DNA of 64,000 nucleotides from Phycisphaerae bacterium (lineage in GTDB: Bacteria > Planctomycetota > Phycisphaerae > UBA1845 > JAFGLZ01). Position 1 is the stretch's first letter. Every line of letters begins with the position of its first letter. Positions 42,488 to 52,800 of this stretch are shown here, one piece after another. Both the position numbers and the translations under genes were made by a program. Below the pieces are notes generated by a model. It was not told the DNA's origin. It worked only from the letters and a program-made list of their open reading frames with translations, and searched no databases. The stretch covers positions 38,934-102,933 of the forward strand of contig JAFGLZ010000039.1 in the NCBI GenBank assembly GCA_016927755.1, written 5' to 3'.

Positions 42488-43675
42488 ATGCACGCGGTAA
42501 CTGCTGTCGGCATTCTATGTCTGATCATGGCTAGCTCCGCCGAGAACACGAAGGACAGGCACATGCCGACCGTCGACCAACTTCCGGAACTCGACGACTT
42601 GCCGGATCCGTTCCGGATGAACGACGGCTCGCGTGTCGCGTCACGCGAGGACTGGACTCGCCGGCGGCGCGAGATCGCCGAGATGCTCGCCTACTACGAG
42701 TATGGCCACGTGCCTCCGCCGCCCGGTAACCTTCAGGCCAAACCCGTGTCCTCGCAGCCGCTCTGGGACGCCAAGGCGACGCTCCGACGCGTCGTTCTGG
42801 AAATGGGGCCCGATCATCGCGCCCGAATGAACGTCGGGCTGTTCGTCCCTTCCAAGCCACGGGGCAAGATGCCCGTGCTCATGGCCGTTGAGCCGGTCTG
42901 GCAGGAGCACCTGTGGCCCGTCGCCCGGCTCGCCCTGGACCGCGGCTACCTCTTCGCCGGCTACGACCGTCACGACCTTGACAAGGACGACGCCGACCGA
43001 AGCGATGGCGTCCATCCGCTCTATCCCGAGTGCGATTGGGCCAGCCTGGCCGTTTGGGCCTGGGGCGCCATGCGACTTGTCGACTACCTCACAACGCAGG
43101 ATGAGGTCGACCCATCCAAGCTCGCGCTGACAGGGCATTCCCGTGCAGGCAAGACCGCCCTGCTCGCCGGCGCGCTGGACGAACGGATCGCCCTTGCCGC
43201 CCCGCACTGCTCAGGCGCGGGCGGGGCCGGCAGCTACCGAGTCTACGGCAGCGGAGCCGAGACGCTCGCGATCATCACGGGCAAGAAGGCGTTCCACTAT
43301 TGGTTCCAGCCCAGGCTCCGTGACTTCGTCGGCAACGTGGACCGCCTGCCGTTTGACCAACACTTCCTCAAGGCCCTCGTGGCGCCGCGCTGCATCGTCT
43401 CGCTTGAAGCGCTGGCCGATCACTGGGCCAATCCGCTCGGCACGCAGCAGATGTGGCGGGCGGTGCAACCGGTCTTCGACTTCCTCGGTGCTGCTGACAA
43501 GAACGTCATCTACTTCCGCCCCGGCGGCCACGACATGACGATCGAGGATTGGAGGGTCTTGCTCGACTACTGCGATCACTTCCTGCTCGGCAAGCCACTA
43601 CGGGTCAGGCAATCGCCCTTGCCGTCACCGAACGCAGAAGAACCGTTTCGCTGGACCCCGCCCACGCTCAGGTAA
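42488..43675 (+). CDS. Secreted alpha/beta hydrolase, CE15 glucuronoyl-esterase-like
   Basis: A 395-residue exported esterase. I choose ATG 42488, with GGAGAG 8 bases upstream, over GTG 42473. The nucleophile motif 'LTGHSRAGKTALLAGALDERI' (Ser near 217) matches the GxSRxGK pattern of CE15 glucuronoyl esterases and related acetyl-xylan esterases. 'PVWQEHLW' and the late 'RPGGHDMTIEDW' (His) suit the rest of the triad. Such enzymes cut ester bonds between lignin and glucuronoxylan. It stands alone, next to other exported carbohydrate-active proteins. Confidence 0.88.
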   Translation: MHAVTAVGILCLIMASSAENTKDRHMPTVDQLPELDDLPDPFRMNDGSRVASREDWTRRRREIAEMLAYYEYGHVPPPPGNLQAKPVSSQPLWDAKATLRRVVLEMGPDHRARMNVGLFVPSKPRGKMPVLMAVEPVWQEHLWPVARLALDRGYLFAGYDRHDLDKDDADRSDGVHPLYPECDWASLAVWAWGAMRLVDYLTTQDEVDPSKLALTGHSRAGKTALLAGALDERIALAAPHCSGAGGAGSYRVYGSGAETLAIITGKKAFHYWFQPRLRDFVGNVDRLPFDQHFLKALVAPRCIVSLEALADHWANPLGTQQMWRAVQPVFDFLGAADKNVIYFRPGGHDMTIEDWRVLLDYCDHFLLGKPLRVRQSPLPSPNAEEPFRWTPPTLR

Positions 43676-44249
43676 GTCAGTTTTCCTCGGATCCGGCTAG
43701 TGGGCCCGAGATGCCCGCAAGAGTCCGATCACGAGCGCACGTCTGACGGCAAGCCTTGAGCGGCCCAATCGGAGCGCCCTGAACATAAGATCCTCTCATA
43801 CAACGAAATAGACGATCCCTGGCTCTAGCGACTTTGCGGCCGGGTTATCGGTCGCTCATCCAATAGCAGAGCCTCAGGCGTGTTAATATGGGAAGATTTT
43901 TCTCTGTTTCACTTCAACCATAAACTTGCCTATATTACCAAGCTTAAGGTATGCTGTCAGAAGACCCACAGTCCCAAAGGCATCCAATTCAGAGCTTTTT
44001 GAGAAAGCCAAGCCAGGCTTACGGTCGGATGCCCCGTTAAAGCACAGCACATCCCGCTCGCCGTAGCGGTGCCCCGGGACTCGGGGATTGGTTTCCTCGA
44101 GCAGAATGAGGGCACGGCAGACTGGAGCGGTCGGTGAGAACACGTGTCACACGATCACAGCGAGATCTGGTTTCGACGCTGATTCCCTGTCAAGGTTGAC
44201 GCGACATCGCCGGGGATCGGTTCGCCGTGACCAGGGCAGGGAGACCCCT
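43676..44249. other. Intergenic region with an AT-rich island
   Basis: 574 bases. Positions about 43790-44040 are much richer in A and T than anything nearby (for example the stretch around 43885-43960). They hold the short minus-strand frame listed separately. No insertion sequence ends, tRNA or phage site is visible. Confidence 0.5.
43883..44143 (-). CDS. Possible low-GC small ORF, 86 aa, unrecognised
   Basis: A GTG-started frame in the AT-rich island. The second half ('GLAFSKSSELDAFGTVGLLTAYLKLGNIGKFMVEVKQRKIF') has natural residue usage with alternating hydrophobic strands, unlike shadow frames. No ribosome site is seen and the first 20 residues look doubtful. It could be the 3' end of a horizontally acquired, otherwise lost gene. 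I recognise no family. Confidence 0.3.
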   Translation of the reverse strand: MFSPTAPVCRALILLEETNPRVPGHRYGERDVLCFNGASDRKPGLAFSKSSELDAFGTVGLLTAYLKLGNIGKFMVEVKQRKIFPY

Positions 44250-46205
44250 GTGAACGAGCGGCCACTTGACATCGTGCTGGTGGGGACACGGGCCCAAGAC
44301 GTGCAGAGGATGCGAGAGGCGTTCGAGGCGGACGAGAACGTTTCGAGGCTTAGAGTCGTCACCAGTCTGGGCGCGGCGCGGAGCTGCCTGGCTGAGAACC
44401 CGCCCGATCTGGTCATCGTCGATCTGCGGTTGCCGGATGGAAGCGCGGCCGAACTGCTCTCGGCCCAGAATCATGCGCGCCCTCTTCCGATACTGATCAC
44501 CGCCGATCCCGACGCGGAGCAAGAGGCGGCGTCCCTCAAGGACGCCGGCGCGACGGACTACGTCATCAAATCCGAAACGACCCTGGATGCCATGCCGCGT
44601 ATCGCCAGGCGAGTCCTGGCGCTCTGGAACCATATCGCTCGGCAGCACGAGGTTGAGGCGCTGCTCAGGGAGAGTCAGAAACGTCTGGACAAGCTGTACG
44701 ATGAGATGCCCGTCGGTTACCTCGAATCGGACGCGGAGGGTCGGATCATCCGCGCGAATCGAACTGAGTTGGAGATGCTCGGGCGCGCGGCCAACGAAGT
44801 GGTGGGGCGTCAACTCCGGGACTTCCTCGCCGAACCCCCCGGTGACCCCAACGTGCTTCGAGGTCGACGCCGGGACGTCCCGCTCCCCGAACGAGTCTTC
44901 GAATCGACGGTGCGACGCAAGGACGGAACGACCCTGCCCGTGCGCATCGAAGACCGCCCTTTGCGGGATCACGGGGGACGCATCACCGGCCTGCGCTCCT
45001 GCATGGTCGATCTCACCGATCGCATGCGGACCGAGTCCGAGCGTCAGTCACTCGAGGCACAGATCCGCCACGCACAGAAACTCGACAGTCTGGGCCTGCT
45101 GGCCGGGGGCCTGGCGCATGACTTCAACAACCTCCTGGTGGGCATCCTCGGCAACGCCAGCCTGGCGTTGATGGATCTCCCGCCCGACTCCCCTACCCGG
45201 CAGTGCATCGAGCAGATCGAGATCGCCGCCCAGCGCGCTGCGGACCTGACGAACCAGATGCTGGCCTACTCGGGCAGAGGCAAGCTCGTCGTCCAGCCAT
45301 TGAATCTCTCGATGCTGGTCGAGGAGATGGCCCACCTCGTCGCCTCGGCCATCTCCAAGAAGATCTCCATGAAGTATCAGCTCGAAGACAACCTGGCCAT
45401 CGTCGAGGCCGACGCCACGCAGATCCGCCAGATCGTCATGAACCTGATCACCAACGCCGCCGATGCCATCGGCACGGTACGCGGCGAGATCACGGTGCGG
45501 ACCTCCGTCGTCCAGGCGGATCGGGAGTACTTGTCGAGGACGCTACTCGATGATGACCTGCCCGAGGGGTGCTACGTCCGCCTCGATGTATCCGACAATG
45601 GCTGCGGCATGGACGAAGAGACGAAGGCCAGGATCTTCGATCCTTTCTTCACGAGCAAGCCGACGGGACGGGGGCTGGGCCTTGCCGCCGTACTCGGCAT
45701 CGTGCGGTCGCACCAGGGGACGCTCCGAGTGGACAGCCGGCCTGGCGAGGGCACGCGATTCACTCTCCTGCTGCCCTGCTCCGATCTGGATGCCCACGAG
45801 TCGGACCATACCGCGGATCTGGTCGCCGGATGGTTGCCCCGGGGGACCGTTCTGGTCATTGACGACGAACCCTTCGTCTGCCGCGTCGCCAGGCAGATCC
45901 TCGTCCGCAGCGGATTCCGGGCGCTCATAGCCCATGGCGGCCAAGAGGGCATCGACACATTCCGCGCGAACGCCGACAAGATTGCGGCCATCGTCCTGGA
46001 TATGACGATGCATGACATGAACGGCGAGGAGGTCTTCCGCGAAATTCGAGCGATCCGCCCCGACGCGATAGTCATCCTTACCAGCGGCTATCACGAAACC
46101 GAAATCCGCGAGCGTCTCGGCGACAGCGCCCCGGCCGGCTTCGTCCAGAAGCCCTACCGTGCCAAGACGCTCATGGAGGCGTTGCGGCGATCACTTCAGG
46201 GCTGA
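44250..46205 (+). CDS. Hybrid sensor histidine kinase: REC-PAS-HisKA-HATPase-REC
   Basis: A 651-residue soluble kinase. It starts at GTG 44250, with GGCAGGGAG upstream, giving 'VNERPLDIVLVGTRAQDVQRM'. An N-terminal receiver has the phospho-acceptor in 'LVIVDLRLPDG' (about D58). A PAS domain spans about 150-265. The H box is 'GGLAHDFNNLLVGILGN' (His about 289). The N box is 'NLITNAADAIG', G1 'DVSDNGCGM', G2 'TGRGLGLAAVLGIV'. The C-terminal receiver has 'IVLDMTMHDMNG' (about D584). No membrane segments, so it senses inside the cell or via its receiver. Its kinase core is nearly the same as that of the 53508 gene. Confidence 0.93.
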   Translation: MNERPLDIVLVGTRAQDVQRMREAFEADENVSRLRVVTSLGAARSCLAENPPDLVIVDLRLPDGSAAELLSAQNHARPLPILITADPDAEQEAASLKDAGATDYVIKSETTLDAMPRIARRVLALWNHIARQHEVEALLRESQKRLDKLYDEMPVGYLESDAEGRIIRANRTELEMLGRAANEVVGRQLRDFLAEPPGDPNVLRGRRRDVPLPERVFESTVRRKDGTTLPVRIEDRPLRDHGGRITGLRSCMVDLTDRMRTESERQSLEAQIRHAQKLDSLGLLAGGLAHDFNNLLVGILGNASLALMDLPPDSPTRQCIEQIEIAAQRAADLTNQMLAYSGRGKLVVQPLNLSMLVEEMAHLVASAISKKISMKYQLEDNLAIVEADATQIRQIVMNLITNAADAIGTVRGEITVRTSVVQADREYLSRTLLDDDLPEGCYVRLDVSDNGCGMDEETKARIFDPFFTSKPTGRGLGLAAVLGIVRSHQGTLRVDSRPGEGTRFTLLLPCSDLDAHESDHTADLVAGWLPRGTVLVIDDEPFVCRVARQILVRSGFRALIAHGGQEGIDTFRANADKIAAIVLDMTMHDMNGEEVFREIRAIRPDAIVILTSGYHETEIRERLGDSAPAGFVQKPYRAKTLMEALRRSLQG

Positions 46206-46349
46206 GGGAAAGCCGTCCGCTCCTAACATCCCCGAGGCACTCCCCTACCCCCCGCTGTTTGCAGTAGCATGCTTTGGGCGCAAGAGAGGTCAATGCAACC
46301 CACAGCCGAATGGCTCTGTCGGAAAACGCGCTAGGGAACGCTGTCCGTG

Positions 46350-47081
46350 ATGACTGTCAGGAAGTCTCACATCGTTCTGATGGGCCTCGCCTTCGGGGCA
46401 TGCGCGTTCTTCCTGCAACTGAGACTTCGTAGAGTTGTTGTCGAGATGATCCAAATGACCAAAGGCAAGAAGACCGTCGCTCAACGGGTGGATGAGTACG
46501 GCGATGTCGTTCGGTCTCGGTTACTTCCGCATCTCCGCAAGGTGGGGATCGCCTATCCCCCCAAGTCGGTCGTCCTCGTCGGGCTAAAGCTACAGAAGGT
46601 GCTGGAGGTCTGGATCTCGAACGATGCGATGGCGTTCAAACGTCTGAGGACCTATCCAATCCTCGCGGCCAGTGGGACGCTCGGACCGAAGCTGTGCGAG
46701 GGCGACCTGCAGGTGCCCGAGGGGCTCTACCGAATCGAGTCGCTCAATCCGAACAGCCTCTTTCATCTGGCGCTCCGCCTGGATTACCCGAACGCCTTCG
46801 ACCGGGCCAAAGGCCAGCTCGACGGTCGGAACGACCTCGGCGGCGACATCATGATCCACGGCGGCGATTGCTCCGTCGGATGCCTGGCGATAGGTGACGA
46901 GGCAGCGGAAGATCTCTTCATCCTCGCCGCCGAAACCGGCATCGAGAACGTCTCGGTCATCCTCAGCCCCGTCGACTTCAGGACTGGCGCTCTACCGGCA
47001 GACATCCGGGAGGTGCCTGGCTGGACCAATGAATTGTATGAGGACGTCAGATCGGAACTCGCGAAGCTAGCGGGAGACTGA
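46350..47081 (+). CDS. L,D-transpeptidase (YkuD/ErfK family)
   Basis: A 243-residue protein with one N-terminal membrane anchor ('HIVLMGLAFGACAFFLQL'). The YkuD catalytic motif HGxxxSxGC is present as 'IHGGDCSVGCLAIGD' (about residues 169-180, Cys nucleophile). Upstream strands 'LEVWISNDAMAFKRLRTYPILAASG' match the fold and 'VPEGLYRIESLNPNS' is also a family feature. It would form 3-3 crosslinks in peptidoglycan or attach proteins to it, in the periplasm. A GTG at 46347 directly precedes the ATG and could also be used. Confidence 0.92.
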   Translation: MTVRKSHIVLMGLAFGACAFFLQLRLRRVVVEMIQMTKGKKTVAQRVDEYGDVVRSRLLPHLRKVGIAYPPKSVVLVGLKLQKVLEVWISNDAMAFKRLRTYPILAASGTLGPKLCEGDLQVPEGLYRIESLNPNSLFHLALRLDYPNAFDRAKGQLDGRNDLGGDIMIHGGDCSVGCLAIGDEAAEDLFILAAETGIENVSVILSPVDFRTGALPADIREVPGWTNELYEDVRSELAKLAGD

Positions 47082-47394
47082 ACTGCGGCCCTGGCGTGCG
47101 GACTCATCGCCTGCCGCGGCACCACACGCCTCTCCATTATCGGACACCCGCCATCACGTCAGCAGCGCACCTCAACCCAGATTCCACGAATTCCGCGACA
47201 TGCTCCTTGGATCTGACGCCCTACACACCTAGACTAGGATGTACGGTCATGGGGGAACGGTGGTTGTGGCCGGTGTGGCCGCAGCGAAGTCGCTCGGCCG
47301 GCGACAACGCGATCAAGAGCGATTCCCCAACACGATTGCGAGATCCCGTTCACGCCCCGGTCCCACCGGAGCGAGGACTGCACAGGAGAGCCGA
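47082..47394 (+). other. Intergenic region with a weak promoter candidate
   Basis: 313 bases before the TTG start at 47395. TTGGAT (47207-47212) and TAGACT (47230-47235) are 17 bases apart but match consensus only partly. The downstream frame is open from 47239 but is arginine-rich and unlikely to be translated. Nothing else is recognised. Confidence 0.3.
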
Positions 47395-49872
47395 TTGACG
47401 ATTCACGCTTGCCTTCGCCAAACATCACGCACCTGGCACGCGGCGATCCTTGTGTTGGCGCTCAGCGCTCCCGTGGGCGCCGCCACGCTCAACGTCGGCA
47501 GCGGCCAAACGTATACCACGATCGCCGACGCGATCGCCGCGGCCGGCGACGCAACGGGCGACGTCATCAACGTCGTCGACGCCGTCCACACCGAACAGGG
47601 AATCGTGGTCGACAAGAGCGTGACCATTCGGGGTCAAGGCATCGACGCCACCATCGTCCAAGCGCATGCGGATCCGAACACGGCGAGGGATCGCGTCTTC
47701 GCGATCAGCGCCGGCGTAACCGTCACGATCAAGGACATGACGATCCGTCACGGGCATCTGATCGCCTTCATCGTCCAGGGCGGCGGAATCCTCAACGAGG
47801 GAACCCTCTCGTTGACGAACGTCGACGTGACGACCAACTACGCCAGAGGAGGGCCCAACCAGAGCGGCCATGGCAGTTCGGAGGGGCACGGCGGGGGCGT
47901 CTACAACACCGGCACGATGACGATCACGGGCGGCAGCGTTCGTGACAACATCGCCTGGGGCGGGAGCTACATGGGCGGCTATAGCGCCTATGGCGGCGGC
48001 ATCTACAACGTCGGAAACCTGACCATCACCGGTGCAGTGATCGGCGGCAATCTGGCCAGAGGCGCGACCGGCGCCTATAGCGGCGCGGACGGATCGGGCG
48101 GCGCCATCTACAACGGGGGATCAACCACAGCCATCGACACGACGTTCGAGAACAACACGGCCGAAGGGGGCCGCTGTGGCGTCTCCTATGCCTACGGCGG
48201 CGACGGGCGAGGAGGCGCGATCGCCAACAAGGCCAGTTACGCGGTGACATTGCACAAGTGCACGCTCAGTGGCAACGTAGCCCGCGGCGGCGAGGCAACC
48301 GTGCCGGAGAATCGGGGAGAGAGTTACGGCGGCGGCGCCGCAACGAGCGAGGACGGCACGGGTGCCGAGCTCCTCCTTGTGAACTGCACCATCAGCGGAA
48401 ACATCGCCTTTCACGGCGGTGGCGTCTGGGCACACTCGGGCGCGTCGCTCACGCAATGCACCGTAACCGACAACTTGGCCGTATTGGGCGGGGGAGTCTG
48501 CTCGAACACGGCGGACGACAACACGGGCCCGGCCCTGGCCGGCACGATTGTTGCGGGCAACATCGCCGTTTCATCTGGAGCTGACGTCTATCAGAACGTC
48601 CAGTCGCGAGGCTACAACCTCATCGAGGACGCCGCTTACGCAACGGTCGACGTGGACGGTGGGGGCAGCACCGGCCTGGGCAATATCATCGGGCAGGATC
48701 CGCTGCTCGGCCCGTTGGCCGATAACGGTGGGGCGACGCTGACGCATGCCTTGTTGAGCGATAGCCCGGCCATCGATCAGATTCCTGAAGGGATCAACGG
48801 CCTGGGCACGGCCCCCCTCGACGTGGATCAGCGAGGGGTCTCGCGTCTGGACCACTGGCTGGGTGACATCGGCGCGTATGAGGCCGACATCAATCCGGGC
48901 ATCGCCGCCGCGATGACGGCCGCTCTCGAGGTCGATAAGGACAACGACGGCAAAGCCGACCCGGGCGAGAGGCTTCGCTACACCGTCGTCGTCACCAACA
49001 GCGGGGACCAACCGGCGGCGGGCGTGATCTTCCGCGCCTGGCCTGGTCAGCATACGAGCCTGAAAGTAGGAACGGTCGTCGCCAATGATGGACTGATTCG
49101 CCGAGGCAACGCGGAGGGCAATACGTACGTCCGTGTCGACTTCGAGCAAGTATCCATCGGCGACAGCGTGACAATCACGTTCGATACGAAGATCGACGCG
49201 CCGGTTCCGGCAGGTGTCTTCGAGGTCTCGGCCCACGGCACGGTCAGCGGCGACAACTTCAACGACGTCGATAGCGACGATCTCGATACGAAGGCCAAGA
49301 ACGACCCGACGGTGACGCCGCTGCACACGTGCAAACTGACCGTCACGGGCGGGACCGGCTCGGGGACGTATCTCGACGAGGAAACGGTGGCGATCGAGGC
49401 GACCGTTCCCGATGGCGCCCGGTTCGACGGATGGACGGGCGATACCAAGCACATCGCGGACGTCACGGCGCCCTCGACGACGGTCACGCTGAAGTCCGAC
49501 ACGAAGCTGACGGCCACGTCCGTCGATCGCTATTCGCTGACGGTCAACACCGAAGGCCAAGGCGAGGTCACGACCGACCCCAACGACGGCGCCTACGACG
49601 ACGGCGCCGAGGTCAGCATCACCGCCACGGCCTCGGACGCCTGGCAGTTCGTCCAGTGGACGGGTGACGTGCCCGACGAGCAGGCGGGCGACAACCCGCT
49701 CACCCTGACGATGGACCAAGACCGCACGATCACGGCGGTGTTCGGCGAGTTCGATCCGGCGTCGGCGCCGGCCCCGACGGCGTGTTGCGGCAGCGGCGCG
49801 ATGGCCGGGCTGCCTTTGGTCAGCCTTGGACTGCTGATGTTCGGATCGCGGCGTACCAGGCGCCGCTCATAG
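47395..49872 (+). CDS. Secreted beta-helix protein with choice-of-anchor, DUF11-like and InlB-type repeats, CGSG C-terminal tail
   Basis: An 825-residue exported protein. The start is TTG 47395: an AGGAGAG site lies 6 bases upstream and it places the signal peptide ('WHAAILVLALSAPVGAA') correctly. A right-handed beta-helix spans about 30-500 ('TYTTIADAIAAAGDATGDVINV', many 'GGGIYN' repeats) and ends in the choice-of-anchor block 'GQDPLLGPLADNGGATLTHAL ... DIGAYE'. A DUF11-like Ig domain follows ('DPGERLRYTVVVTNSGDQPA', about 515-640). Two divergent InlB-type repeats come next ('GARFDGWTGD', 'WQFVQWTGD'). The end is 'CCGSG', a hydrophobic helix and Arg-rich tail. Likely surface-sorted, glycan-binding or lyase-like. 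Confidence 0.88.
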   Translation: MTIHACLRQTSRTWHAAILVLALSAPVGAATLNVGSGQTYTTIADAIAAAGDATGDVINVVDAVHTEQGIVVDKSVTIRGQGIDATIVQAHADPNTARDRVFAISAGVTVTIKDMTIRHGHLIAFIVQGGGILNEGTLSLTNVDVTTNYARGGPNQSGHGSSEGHGGGVYNTGTMTITGGSVRDNIAWGGSYMGGYSAYGGGIYNVGNLTITGAVIGGNLARGATGAYSGADGSGGAIYNGGSTTAIDTTFENNTAEGGRCGVSYAYGGDGRGGAIANKASYAVTLHKCTLSGNVARGGEATVPENRGESYGGGAATSEDGTGAELLLVNCTISGNIAFHGGGVWAHSGASLTQCTVTDNLAVLGGGVCSNTADDNTGPALAGTIVAGNIAVSSGADVYQNVQSRGYNLIEDAAYATVDVDGGGSTGLGNIIGQDPLLGPLADNGGATLTHALLSDSPAIDQIPEGINGLGTAPLDVDQRGVSRLDHWLGDIGAYEADINPGIAAAMTAALEVDKDNDGKADPGERLRYTVVVTNSGDQPAAGVIFRAWPGQHTSLKVGTVVANDGLIRRGNAEGNTYVRVDFEQVSIGDSVTITFDTKIDAPVPAGVFEVSAHGTVSGDNFNDVDSDDLDTKAKNDPTVTPLHTCKLTVTGGTGSGTYLDEETVAIEATVPDGARFDGWTGDTKHIADVTAPSTTVTLKSDTKLTATSVDRYSLTVNTEGQGEVTTDPNDGAYDDGAEVSITATASDAWQFVQWTGDVPDEQAGDNPLTLTMDQDRTITAVFGEFDPASAPAPTACCGSGAMAGLPLVSLGLLMFGSRRTRRRS

Positions 49873-49878
49873 GCGACG

Positions 49879-52800
49879 CTACCGCGCGGCGATAACGTAG
49901 ACCTTTCCCTCCAACGGCTCCAACGTGTCGCGCGGCGCCATCGGCTCACTGGCCTCAGGCAGATGCCGGCGCCATGTCTTTCCCTTCAGATAAGGTGCGT
50001 CGAACATGACGTCCGCCTTTCGCGGCAGATAGTTCGCCGCAACGACGTAGATCTCGTCGCCGACTCGAAAAGCCCGACAGCAGACGTGGGCGCCCAAGGG
50101 CGCCGCCACGGGCGACGGAATCGGCTCACCCTTCGTAACAATGTCCGCGAGCTTGGCCCCCTCGGTCACGGCCTCCAGAAACGGCCCGTACCGACGCGGA
50201 TCCGCCGAAATGTACTGGTGGGTGTAGGAGAACGTCAGCGCCGACGCGCCCTCGATGACCGACTGGTAGACGTAGTTCAGCGCAAGTTCCTTCGATGGGT
50301 GCAGGTCCTCCTTCCGATACGGCCCGAAAGCAACGCCGATCTCGCGCCAGTCGAAGCATTGCGGGGCCGCCCACACGGTCCGCCGCCCCCGCGCGGTTTC
50401 CACGAGCTTGCCGAGATACTTGGCGAACGTGTCCGAGGCCCAGTACGGCAGCGGGTAGTGGTTCATCGTCTGAATGTCGGTGACGGACATCAGATCGGGA
50501 TAGTGCGGGTATGAGCCGCTGCCGAGGTAAACGATCATCTGGGGATGATACGGATCCTTGGCCCGGGCTTTCTCATAGACCGTCCGCAGATACTCAGGCG
50601 TTCGACTGTGCAGCATCGGCTCGTTGTCCATGTACCACAGCAGCAGATTCCTGTACTTCTCGCCGCGCACCTCGGCCTGGACCTTGTCCGCCGGCCACTC
50701 ATCGCCGAGCGCCCAGCCCTTCATGGCCCAGCTTGGGCATCGCAGCTTGCCCGTGGCGCCCGGCTCCCCGCCGATCGTGGTGTTGGCGCCGGTGGCTTCG
50801 ATGCGCGGGCCCATCCCTCCGATGCAGCCGTAGGCGAAGAACGGCTTGCCCGCCACTTCCAAAAGACAATTCCTGTGACGAAGTGTCTTCGCGGCAAACG
50901 GGTACGGCAGTTCCTTTCGGACCGTCAGCGACCTGGCGTAGATCGGCTGGCCGTCGTGCAAGAAGGCAACATCGAGTTTGTGGTCGCCCGGCTGCAGCGC
51001 GGCGATGGGGATCTCCGCGAACCGGGGTGAGTCGCCGGTGAGCTTCGAGATTGGGTCCCTTCCGTCAAGCTCGAAGCGTACATCGGCCGAACGGAGCGAC
51101 GCGTCGACGTATCGCAGCCGAAGCAGCACGTTCGGCTCGGTGGTGTAGTAGTTCTTGTCCGGGAGGATCTCGACGCGCTCGTCGTGCAGCAAACGGATGA
51201 AACGACGACACAGCAAGCTACCGTCGACGGGGTCGGTGATCGTCACGATGATCCGCCCGGCGCCCTCATCGGCCGCCTGATAGCAGATCGGCACGCGCAA
51301 GCCGTCACCGGCTATCGAAACGTCGAATAGCTCATGGGTACTTCGATCCCCGTTCGTGCCGATCACGTCGACCAGGACGTTCACGTTGACGGCGGTCTCC
51401 GGGACTTCCGCCACGCCCAAAACGAGATCGTTCGCGCCGAACCGGAGCGGCTTGTCCTCCGGCAAAAGCCCCGTCCGGAAGATCTCGCCCCGAACGCATT
51501 GACGGAAATACGCGTTGGCAAGCAGCTCGAACGGAATGAGCGGCCCTGCGGCGGCCAGGAGCGTGCCGCAGCCGACGTCCTGCGCTAGCAGGTAGGCGCG
51601 TCCCTCGTCGTCTTTGGCCAAAGCGCGGTATCGCGGCGAGAACGACTTGAAGCGAACCCCCGCCGGCGGGAGCCTGCCGATCAGGATCGGTGACCCGAGC
51701 AGCGCGCGCCCCTCGTTGTCAAGCCAAGCCTGCTTACTGCTGAACCTGCGCTCGCCCTCGCAAGCGAACGCCGAATCGTGGTGAGCCAGCCAGTCGATTC
51801 CGCCGGTGCTAGCGGCATTGAGGACGATGAGAATCCCGCCGTTCTTGACGTAGCGCTCAAACGCCGGCGCCGCCGCCGCGAGGGCCTCGGGATTCGCCCC
51901 TGCAGCGCCGGGCAGAACGACGATGGCCTTGCAGAACGACAACACGTGCGACCACCGCTCTGGATGCCGAGCGTCGAGCCGCAACGTCGGTATCTGATAG
52001 GAACCCGCCAGTTGCTCGACGAGCCCGGAAACGATCGCGGACAGTCCGCCCCCGTGCACCAGCCCGACGCGCGGCATGTACTGAAGGATGTGCGTCTCGT
52101 TGAACAGGATGGACGGCCCCGTGCGTTCGCCCTCGAGTCCCTCGCGAACGGCGGAGGCAAACGCCGCGGGGGAACCGTTCGGCGGGTAGACGTGGAAATC
52201 ATCGGTCTTGCGCCGCCAGAGCGCATCCGTGGCCGTCAGCAAGAATCCCACCCGGTCACGATCGACGCCGGCGATCTCGTTCTGGACGTCCGCGGGGCCG
52301 TAGTAGTCCAGCGGTAGCCGCGCGACGGGTTGGAGCCGTAGGCCGGCCCTCTCCCAGTCAGGCGTCAGCAGCGGAAGCATCTGTCCGAGACTCGTTCGCT
52401 CGAGTTCTGCCATCACGGCAGGCGACGTGTTCTGACGGGCGGTAGTGGCGCCGGCGATGCCGCGATAGAACCACGTGTCCCAGAAGCCATAGACGCCCAG
52501 TTCCATGCCGGCAAGCGTGCTCTGGGCAGCGTCGATGGCCTTGGCCATCTCATTTCGGACCAGATCGGTGAGGAAGGCATAGTACGACGCGCCGTTACCG
52601 GGGCGGCGCACCCACGAGACCCGGGCACGCGGGTCCATCTTCAGCAACTTGTCGTCGCCGGCGTGCCGGGCCTTGATGAAGGCGTGCCAGCAGAGGTCGC
52701 TGAAGCAGTAGGTGTAGTTGTACTCGTTGCCGCTCAGCGTGGCCTGATAGTCGAATAGCGCGCCCGCCAGGCCGTGCTCATTGCCCAGTTCGCCGATGCG

